DNA of 64,000 bases from JBNKEI01 sp050288705 (GTDB lineage: Bacteria; Myxococcota; Myxococcia; Myxococcales; UBA5297): contig JBNKEI010000111.1 of NCBI GenBank assembly GCA_050288705.1, positions 1 to 64,000 on the forward strand, given 5' to 3'. Made by a program: the position numbers and the translations under genes. The notes beneath the pieces are model-generated. The model did no database searches and had not been told where the DNA came from. It worked only from the letters and a program-made list of their open reading frames with translations. This document shows, one piece after another, positions 58,534-64,000 of the stretch; position 1 is the first letter of the stretch; every line of letters begins with the position of its first letter.

Positions 58534-60699
58534 ATGATTCGACTGAATGACATTCTTGATCGGCTTGCACAGTATCATCCGGACCCTGATCTTGATTTTA
58601 TAAAAAAGGCCTATGTCTATAGTGCCAAGGTGCATCAAGGTCAGGTGCGTAAATCGGGAGAGCCTTATCTTGTTCATCCATTAGAGGTGGCGGGAATCTT
58701 GTCGCAACTGAAGCTTGACGAGGCTTCAATTGTTACCGGCCTGCTTCATGACACTATAGAAGATACTTTGGCTACTCCCCTTGAGCTTACCGAGCTGTTT
58801 GGTGCGGAAGTCACTCAACTGGTAGATGGAGTTACAAAACTATCGCAGTTTTCTCCAAGCGCTACGGTTTCTTCCGAAGAAAAGCAAGCCGAGAATTTTC
58901 GCAAAATGATTGTGGCCATGGCGCGAGACATCCGCGTCATTTTGGTAAAGCTCGCCGACCGCACCCATAACATGCGTACCTTGGGGCATATGCCTCCCGA
59001 GAAGCAAAAAAGGATTGCGCAGGAAACGCTTGATATCTATGCTCCCTTGGCTAATCGGTTGGGTATCAGTTGGATTAAGCAAGAATTAGAAGATTTGTCT
59101 TTTCAATTTTTAAAACCCTCTGAATATCATTATATTATAGAAAAAATTGAAAAGAAAAGGAAGGTTAGCGAAAAATACGTAGAAGAAGTGGAAGAAATTC
59201 TCGAAAAAAAAATGATTGAAAACAAAATTGAATGCCAAGTAAGGGGGCGTTTTAAACATCCTTATTCAGTTTATCGAAAAATGAAACTTCAGGGTGTAGA
59301 GTTCGAACAAATCCATGATATTATTGCTTTTCGCCTTATTATGAAATCAATGCCCTCCTGTTATGAGGCGTTGGGGCTGGTTCATACATTATGGAAACCG
59401 GTGCCAGGACGGTTTAAGGATTATATTGCTATCCCCAAACCAAATATGTATCAATCGCTGCATACAACTGTAATAGGACCATTTGGCGATCGGCTGGAAG
59501 TGCAAATTCGTACTGAAGAAATGCATAAGATTGCCGAGGAAGGTATTGCCGCTCATTGGGCTTATAAAGAGGGGAAAAGTTTAGGCAGAGATAATTCTAA
59601 ATTCGCTTGGCTGCGGCAGTTAATGGAGTGGCAGCAAGATCTTAAAGACCCAAAAGAATTCTTAGAAACAGTCAAAGTAGATTTATTTGCAGACGAAGTT
59701 TTTGTTTTTACTCCAAAAGGTGATGTAAAAAGTTTGCCTCGTGGAGCTACTCCAGTAGATTTCGCTTATTCTATTCATTCAGACATTGGTGCAAAATGCG
59801 TAGGAGCTAAAGTAAACGGAAAAATTGTTCCGTTGCGTTATAAACTTCGCAATGGCGATACTGTGGAGGTGCTAACCAGCAACCATGCTCATCCTTCCAA
59901 AGACTGGTTGACTTTTGTAAAGACAAGCCGCGCGCAAGCTCGAATTCGTGGATACATTAAGGCGCAGCAGCGGGAAAAAAGCCTTCATTTGGGTCGCGAG
60001 CTTACCGAGAGAGAACTCAAGCGCTATGAGCTTCATTTACATAGGCTAATAAAAAACGGAGAATTAAAAAGGGTTGCTGACGAGTTGGGATATCGACTGG
60101 AAGATGATTTAATGGTCGCAGTTGGCTATGGTAAAATTTCACCTTCGCAAATAATTCAAAAAATAGTTCCCGTCGAAAAACTTGCTGATAAAGTAGAATC
60201 AAAAGAAAATCGAACTCCAGTTGGGCGTCTTACCGAGATTATTAAGAAAGTTACTGGTAAGTCTAAATCAGGAGTGCGTATTAATGGTATTGATGACGTT
60301 TTGGTGCGTTTCGGGCGTTGTTGTAATCCAGTTCCCGGTGATCGCATTGTAGGGTTTATTACTCGCGGTCGGGGTGTTACCGTACATACGCTGGAATGCG
60401 ACAATGCATTGGCAACCGATCCTGAGCGCCGAGTAGATGTTTCGTGGGATGTGAAACCTGATTTTAAACGCCCGGTAACTATACGTGTTTTAACGGCTGA
60501 TCGTCCTGGTTTGCTTGCAGACATTAGTCAAGCATTTAGTAAAAAGAACGTGAACATTTCCCAAGCTAATTGTCGAGCTACTGGAGACGATCGCGCGGTA
60601 AATACATTTGAAGTCACTATCTGTGATTTAAAACAGCTAAACGAGGTTATGCAGCTGATTGAGAGAATTTCTGGTGTCTACGAGGTAGAACGAGTTTGA
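58534..60699 (+). CDS. rel: Bifunctional (p)ppGpp synthetase/hydrolase (RelA/SpoT, Rel)
   Basis: Stringent-response enzyme, 721 residues. In order: HD hydrolase domain with HQGQVRKSGEPYLVHPLEVA and GLLHDTIEDT (both metal-binding signatures intact), DRTHNMRTLGHM, the synthetase domain with RFKHPYSVYRKMKLQG, FRLIMKSMPSCYEALGLVH, and YIAIPKPNMYQSLHTTVIGP, TGS (VFVFTPKGDVKSLPRGATPVD), a zinc/helical region (RFGRCCNPVPGDRIVGFIT) and a C-terminal ACT domain (DRPGLLADISQAFSKKNVNI). Intact HD and synthetase motifs mean it is bifunctional, and it is the only such gene here. The 156-bp leader contains a possible 23-codon ORF (from 58473) overlapping the start. Confidence 0.95.
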   Translation: MIRLNDILDRLAQYHPDPDLDFIKKAYVYSAKVHQGQVRKSGEPYLVHPLEVAGILSQLKLDEASIVTGLLHDTIEDTLATPLELTELFGAEVTQLVDGVTKLSQFSPSATVSSEEKQAENFRKMIVAMARDIRVILVKLADRTHNMRTLGHMPPEKQKRIAQETLDIYAPLANRLGISWIKQELEDLSFQFLKPSEYHYIIEKIEKKRKVSEKYVEEVEEILEKKMIENKIECQVRGRFKHPYSVYRKMKLQGVEFEQIHDIIAFRLIMKSMPSCYEALGLVHTLWKPVPGRFKDYIAIPKPNMYQSLHTTVIGPFGDRLEVQIRTEEMHKIAEEGIAAHWAYKEGKSLGRDNSKFAWLRQLMEWQQDLKDPKEFLETVKVDLFADEVFVFTPKGDVKSLPRGATPVDFAYSIHSDIGAKCVGAKVNGKIVPLRYKLRNGDTVEVLTSNHAHPSKDWLTFVKTSRAQARIRGYIKAQQREKSLHLGRELTERELKRYELHLHRLIKNGELKRVADELGYRLEDDLMVAVGYGKISPSQIIQKIVPVEKLADKVESKENRTPVGRLTEIIKKVTGKSKSGVRINGIDDVLVRFGRCCNPVPGDRIVGFITRGRGVTVHTLECDNALATDPERRVDVSWDVKPDFKRPVTIRVLTADRPGLLADISQAFSKKNVNISQANCRATGDDRAVNTFEVTICDLKQLNEVMQLIERISGVYEVERV

Positions 60700-60796
60700 A
60701 AAGGTTATTAGAAAACACATACCAATCAGTCACTGGGGGCTAGCTAACTTGCTCTAAATGGTTTGCGTTTAATGGTATTTTGAATCCAAAATATTT

Positions 60797-61189
60797 TCAC
60801 TGAATTTCTAAAAGCTGTTCCAGGGTTTTTTGATCGGCAGGGGGGAATTGGAAATTATCTAGTTCTTCTGGTTTAACCCAGTGGTGATTATAAACTTTAC
60901 GATGCTGAATTTGGCCGGATATTAGTGAACAGCGATAAACTCGGAAGTCAATATCGTAATCGGGATAAGAATGCTGTACGTGCATAATTTTTTGTTCTAC
61001 TGCGATCACGATTTCCATTTCCTCTTGAAGTTCACGAGCGAGAGCATACTCATCAGTTTCTCCTGGTTCTACCCGACCTCCCGGAAACTCCCACAGAAGA
61101 GGTAAAACCGCGGTGGGTTTTCGCTGGGTTATAAGAAATTTCCCGTCGCGTTCGATCATCGCACCAACCACGGTAATCTGTTTACGCAT
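60797..61189 (-). CDS. NUDIX hydrolase (MutT-like)
   Basis: A 130-residue single-domain protein. The Nudix box reads GGRVEPGETDEYALARELQE then EME, matching G-x5-E-x7-REL-x-EE except that the final position differs from the usual G. The opening ITVVGAMIERDGKFLITQR and PLLWEFPGG, and VYNHHWVKPEEL are typical of 8-oxo-dGTP diphosphatases that sanitise the nucleotide pool. Other nucleotide substrates are possible. It shares the strand with nadA, 34 bp downstream of it, and could be co-transcribed. Confidence 0.88.
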   Translation of the reverse strand: MRKQITVVGAMIERDGKFLITQRKPTAVLPLLWEFPGGRVEPGETDEYALARELQEEMEIVIAVEQKIMHVQHSYPDYDIDFRVYRCSLISGQIQHRKVYNHHWVKPEELDNFQFPPADQKTLEQLLEIQ

Positions 61190-61223
61190 TTGCCCTCCCG
61201 TAAAAAAGTCATACTGCCGAATC

Positions 61224-62180
61224 TTAGCTCCATTCCAACATTCGCTGGAGGGGAGCGAAGGCGAGTTCTCTTACTCTCTCGGGCATATTGAGCTCGGGAG
61301 TTTGGTCTCTCATGCATAAATATAGCTTTTCAAGAGTATTTAATCTCATGTGCGGGCATTCATTGCATGCGCATTCGTGAGAGGGAGCAGGAATGAATTC
61401 TTTGTAGGGGGACTGTTTGCGAGCTTGGTGAAGTATTCCTGGCTCGGTCACCACAATAAATTGCTCCTTGGGACTCTTGGCAAGATAGTTCAGCATTCCC
61501 TGGGTCGAGCCGACATAGTTAGCATGCGCTAGAACTCTCTGCTCGCATTCCGGGTGGGCCACCACTTCGGCTTCCGGGTAACGTACTTTAAGTTGTACGA
61601 TTTTCTTTTCGCTAAATATTTCGTGTACCTGGCAGGAGCCTGGCCACAGTTCCATTGCGCGATCGGTCATCTTAGAAACATATCGTCCCAAATGCTGATC
61701 TGGGGCAAAGATTACCGATCGGTCGCGCGGAATACGTTCTACAATTTTAACAGCATTGGAAGAGGTGCATATAACGTCACTCATGGCCTTAACTTCCGCG
61801 GACGAGTTCACGTAAGTTACTACAAAGTGCTCGGGATGACGCTTCAGAAACTTTGCAAACTCCTTAGGAGGACAGCGATCGGCTAGCGAGCATCCGGCTG
61901 CCAAGTCGGGAAGCAGCACTTTTTTCTCCGGATTAAGGATCTTTGCTGTCTCCGCCATGAAGTGAACGCCACAAAAAACAATAGTTTTTGCAGTTGTGCG
62001 GGAAGCCTGCTGAGCCAGAGCTAGGCTATCTCCCACAAAATCAGCAAGATCTTGCAACTCATCATTCTGATAATAATGAGCTAACACCACTGCATCGAGT
62101 TCCTTTTTAAGCTGCTCAATTTCTTGAAAAAGATCCATGCCAGGATCGATACTGGCGAGTCGTTGTGCGAAGGATTCCAT
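61224..62180 (-). CDS. nadA: Quinolinate synthase A
   Basis: Condenses iminoaspartate and dihydroxyacetone phosphate to quinolinate for NAD synthesis, using a [4Fe-4S] cluster. 318 residues. Seen: VLAHYYQNDELQDLADFVGD, FCGVHFMAETAKILNPEKKV, LLPDLAAGCSLADRCP (first cluster Cys), YVNSSAEVKA, FAPDQHLGRYV, AHPECEQRV (second), VGSTQGML, TEPGILHQ and CACNECPHM (third). I chose ATG 62180 over the ORF start 62288: the latter would overlap the oppositely oriented small gene at 62282 and add a non-family leader, while CAGG lies before 62180. No nadB or nadC is adjacent. Confidence 0.93.
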   Translation of the reverse strand: MESFAQRLASIDPGMDLFQEIEQLKKELDAVVLAHYYQNDELQDLADFVGDSLALAQQASRTTAKTIVFCGVHFMAETAKILNPEKKVLLPDLAAGCSLADRCPPKEFAKFLKRHPEHFVVTYVNSSAEVKAMSDVICTSSNAVKIVERIPRDRSVIFAPDQHLGRYVSKMTDRAMELWPGSCQVHEIFSEKKIVQLKVRYPEAEVVAHPECEQRVLAHANYVGSTQGMLNYLAKSPKEQFIVVTEPGILHQARKQSPYKEFIPAPSHECACNECPHMRLNTLEKLYLCMRDQTPELNMPERVRELAFAPLQRMLEWS

Positions 62181-62281
62181 ATCTGGCCTGTATAGCTTTT
62201 TAAAAAGTTCCCAAAAGATGATTTGGTTTTCTGGTATACAAGAATCAAGACATAAAACACATTTTTTGCTGAGGAGCAAAC

Positions 62282-62389
62282 ATGGCAAGAAGCAAAAGTA
62301 AGCACATGCGCATGAAGACCAGACGTCAGCAGAAACACAGGGCTCAACTCAAAAGAGCTAAGGCGGCTAAGAAGTCTTTGTCTAAGTAG
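62282..62389 (+). CDS. 35-residue basic protein (possible small ribosome-associated protein)
   Basis: ATG 62282 is preceded by GAGGAG with a 5-6 base gap (GCTGAGGAGCAAACATG), one of the best ribosome sites in the window. The product begins MARSKSKHMRMKTRRQQKHR and continues AQLKRAKAAKKSLSK: about half of all residues are Lys or Arg, with no acid residues. It is followed by a 10-bp inverted repeat. The shape recalls very short ribosomal proteins such as bS22/bTHX-like or bL36-type, or a nucleic-acid-binding peptide; I cannot assign it to one. It is divergent from nadA (101 bp between starts). Confidence 0.75.
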   Translation: MARSKSKHMRMKTRRQQKHRAQLKRAKAAKKSLSK

Positions 62390-62403
62390 CAAAGCAAGCA
62401 ATA

Positions 62404-62437
62404 GACGAGAACGTGCAGTAAAAAAAGCGTTCTCGTC
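62404..62437. terminator. Hairpin between convergent genes
   Basis: Perfect 10-bp inverted repeat GACGAGAACG / CGTTCTCGTC with a 14-base loop containing AAAAAAA. No T-run follows on the plus strand, so it may be an intrinsic terminator of imperfect type or a processed 3' end. It lies between the small basic gene and the DUF4870 gene. Confidence 0.55.
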
Positions 62438-62459
62438 ATAGAACTACCTGCTGTAGAAT

Positions 62460-62837
62460 TCAAAATTTTGCAGCAATCGTCGATACTATGGGTATTTCCC
62501 AACGCGCTGGTTTTAATGCCTTGACAATGCCAACAATTATGAGTGCAAGGTAGCCAAGATATCCTGCGCAGAAGCCTAGCGAAAGAAACAATCCAATAAC
62601 TGGTATGTTACTCAAAACGAAACCCGCAATACCCCAAACAATTAAACCAAGTGCTAACACCAAACCCTGTTTGGCATGCCACTTAACATAATCACTATCT
62701 TTAACAGTAAGTAATGGGATTAGTGAAAGGAGGAACAGGTATGCGAGAACCAACATTATTTTGTCTTGTTCTCGTATAACATCCTGTTCGTTCGTCCCAA
62801 CTTCGGGAGGTGAGCCTTGCATTTGGCCATCGTTCAT
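62460..62837 (-). CDS. DUF4870 (Tic20-like) membrane protein
   Basis: A 125-residue protein from ATG 62837, which has GAGGA 6 bases upstream; the frame is open to 62897 but the better start is internal. After a hydrophilic N-terminus (about 25 residues) come three or four hydrophobic segments: IMLVLAYLFLLSLIPLLTV, then VKWHAKQGLVLALGLIVWG with the family motif KxHAKQG, FVLSNIPVIGLFLSLG, and LGYLALIIVGIVKALK. This is the DUF4870 pattern, related to the Tic20/YtrP-like fold. Function unknown. Confidence 0.85.
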   Translation of the reverse strand: MNDGQMQGSPPEVGTNEQDVIREQDKIMLVLAYLFLLSLIPLLTVKDSDYVKWHAKQGLVLALGLIVWGIAGFVLSNIPVIGLFLSLGFCAGYLGYLALIIVGIVKALKPARWEIPIVSTIAAKF

Positions 62838-62906
62838 TTGATTCCTCATAGGCTGAGTAACATCATGAATTTGGAACGAATTGACAGGTAGAGTCAAGCA
62901 GTCTAC

Positions 62907-63242
62907 TTATAGCTCATCTTCCTCTTCGTCTTCATTAGGGTTATCCAAAAGGCTGTCATCTTCAATTTTGTCGTCCTCTTCCTCTCCCTCATCTTCCTCC
63001 TCGATGTCATAGGGAGCGGGTAAATCGTCGGTTTCCAGAGACAGGCTTACATCAAAGCGGTTGCGCAGGGTAGCGATGCTTTTGCACAGATCTCCCAGGC
63101 TATTTCCCATATCTTCCACCAGTGATTGGGGTGCTTTGGTGTTGCAGTTAGGGCATTTTATGGACTCGGTTGCTTCAATTAGTTCAGAGCCCTCGATTTC
63201 GAAACTAGTGTCACATTTATGGCATGTTAGGTCGATTATCAT
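62907..63242 (-). CDS. Zinc-ribbon protein with acidic tail
   Basis: A 111-residue protein. Residues 1-45 hold CHKCDTSFEIEG and CPNCNTKAP, a CxxC...CxxC zinc ribbon of the MJ0042/FmdB-like type. The middle (SLGDLCKSIATLRNRFDVSL) is helical. The C-terminal third is almost all Glu and Asp (EEEDEGEEEDDK, NEDEEEDEL), typical of flexible tails that contact basic partners such as RNA polymerase or ribosomal proteins. It lies 69 bp upstream of the DUF4870 gene on the same strand. Function unknown. Confidence 0.7.
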   Translation of the reverse strand: MIIDLTCHKCDTSFEIEGSELIEATESIKCPNCNTKAPQSLVEDMGNSLGDLCKSIATLRNRFDVSLSLETDDLPAPYDIEEEDEGEEEDDKIEDDSLLDNPNEDEEEDEL

Positions 63243-63450
63243 TACTTCCTCGTGATGGCCGTCTAGCTAGATGAATAGGGAATTATGTCGCGAGTCTATT
63301 TACTGTCAACCCTAAGATGAGGTTTGGAGACGGTCCAAAGCCGAACGACGCCCGAACTTTTATCACTCAAAGGGGAAAGCTGGGAATTCCTCAATAGTTA
63401 AATTTAAAATGCTAGTTGACATACCAAGTCAAGGATAATACCACATTTTT

Positions 63451-63654
63451 ATGCGTTGTCCGGTATGTAAGAAAGAAGTAGAGTCGCGTTTGGCTAATGA
63501 GTTTTTTCCATTTTGTTCCCGACGATGCAAACTTATCGATCTGGGTAAATGGTTAGGAGAAGAGTATCGCCTGCTTGCTAAACCAGAGGAATCTGAGGAC
63601 GAAATCTTAGATCCCAATTCCCCCTCGTCCCCTACTGGTTCAAAAAATGATTGA
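63451..63654 (+). CDS. yacG: YacG-like zinc-binding protein (DNA gyrase inhibitor family)
   Basis: A 67-residue protein matching YacG: CPVCKKEV at residue 3 (CxxC), PFCSRRCKLIDLGKWLGEEY with the second Cys pair spaced CxxxC and the family motif RCKLIDLGKWL. YacG binds and inhibits DNA gyrase in E. coli; in other lineages the role is less sure. The last 25 residues are an acidic/Ser tail (EESEDEILDPNSPSSPTG) longer than usual. It is followed by the capsule phosphatase gene after 25 bp. The 63243-63450 gap holds no gene. Confidence 0.88.
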   Translation: MRCPVCKKEVESRLANEFFPFCSRRCKLIDLGKWLGEEYRLLAKPEESEDEILDPNSPSSPTGSKND

Positions 63655-63679
63655 CATGTAGAGCGAGGAGTTGGACCCA

Positions 63680-64000
63680 ATGTTAATTGATCTGCATTGT
63701 CATATTCTCCCAGACATTGATGATGGTCCGAGCGAATTAAAGGGGGCCTTGGATATTGCAAAAGTGCTCATTTCCTGCGGGTTTGGAATTGTAGTGGCTA
63801 CTCCCCATGCTCTGGAGCAGTTTGCCGGACCGCAAATTGTCTCTCAGCGGATTGCGCAACTGGAAGAGGCAATGGCGATCCATGGGTTACAGCTTAAACT
63901 GCTGCAAGGAGCCGAGAATCGTCTAAGTTCTGAATTCATGCAGCAAGCATGTTTAGGAGATTATCGCTTAGGAAGCACCTCCTATGTTCTGGTGGAAACT
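63680..64000 (+). CDS. CpsB/YwqE-type PHP tyrosine phosphatase, 3' end beyond window
   Basis: The frame is open from ATG 63680 to the window end (107 codons). The opening LIDLHCHILPDIDDGPSELK has the HxH and D/DG metal motifs of the CpsB/YwqE polymerase-and-histidinol-phosphatase family, and GIVVATPHALEQF gives the third His. Later QGAENRLSSEF supplies a further metal region (GAE). These enzymes dephosphorylate the capsule tyrosine kinase and so regulate polysaccharide length. AGGAG is 9 bases upstream. Together with the wecA/wecB/GT genes it points to Wzy-type surface glycan control. Confidence 0.9.
   Translation, partial: MLIDLHCHILPDIDDGPSELKGALDIAKVLISCGFGIVVATPHALEQFAGPQIVSQRIAQLEEAMAIHGLQLKLLQGAENRLSSEFMQQACLGDYRLGSTSYVLVET

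Noticed and set aside
1..64000. CRISPR arrays, rRNA operons, prophage or integrase genes
   Set aside because: No regularly spaced repeats, rRNA signatures, or phage or integrase motifs were found on either strand.

Overview
The window looks like a chromosomal segment of a Gram-negative bacterium of the old 'deltaproteobacterial' grade, perhaps Myxococcota-like. GC content looks to be in the mid-to-upper 40s per cent by eye. The pointers are a eukaryotic-type Ser/Thr kinase next to a small conserved protein with a LDEVILAYL motif, an AgmX-like C-terminal domain, a PilZ protein, a trimeric [FeFe] hydrogenase and an encapsulated-ferritin gene. This is inference from gene content. No rRNA is present, and standard stop codons (TAA, TAG, TGA) are used.

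Layout. 1-1.3 kb: lipoprotein edge, encapsulated ferritin, zinc-ribbon membrane protein. 1.4-16 kb: polysaccharide cluster with an initiating polyprenyl-phosphate sugar transferase, UDP-GlcNAc 2-epimerase, four GT4-like transferases, a GT-D-like transferase, heparinase-like protein, bi-domain oxidoreductase and CapK-like ligase. It carries several copies of a palindromic REP/MITE-like repeat and a DUF559 endonuclease gene wedged between repeats. A WecG-type transferase (20 kb) and a CpsB-type phosphatase (window end) may belong to the same surface programme. 16-24 kb: response regulator, RNase HII, PilZ, B12-type radical SAM protein, SpoIIM-like protein, a Fic remnant and an orphan fused TssB-TssC sheath-like protein. 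24-31 kb: asd-coaE, a nucleotidyltransferase/metallophosphoesterase pair, an M91 (NleD-like) metallopeptidase, trpS-rimO and a 5'-truncated gene. 31.4-39.9 kb: a minus-strand operon hydC-hydB-hydA followed by an iron-sulfur/H-cluster-like sensor kinase, a receiver and a receiver-kinase, so an NAD-linked hydrogenase with its own sensing branch. 40-48.8 kb: AI-2E transporter, ribA, rnr, a Ser/Thr kinase cluster, tRNA-Cys and secreted proteins. 49-58.4 kb: arginine operon argR-argG-(P-loop protein)-argC-argD-argF'-argB-argH, then a MaoC-type hydratase. The transcarbamylase is of the acetyl/succinylornithine type and has Val at the position that decides acetyl versus succinyl, so arginine is probably made through N-acylated (perhaps succinylated) citrulline. 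58.5-64 kb: relA/spoT, NUDIX hydrolase, nadA, a 35-aa basic protein, DUF4870, yacG and the capsule phosphatase.

Two themes stand out. First, a palindromic repeat family (CCCTCACCCTAACCCTCTCCC and its complement) occurs at about seven sites. It includes a 206-bp element with 19-bp terminal inverted repeats, an in-frame insertion in a gene, and copies surrounding a DUF559 nuclease. Second, at three places a foreign or truncated gene fragment lies between imperfect direct duplications (about 33-137 bp) of a host gene end: heparinase 3' end, SpoIIM 5' end, M91 3' end. These look like scars of a recurrent duplication-generating insertion process.

All calls come from reading the sequence and from remembered family motifs. 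No searches were run, and identity values are by eye.
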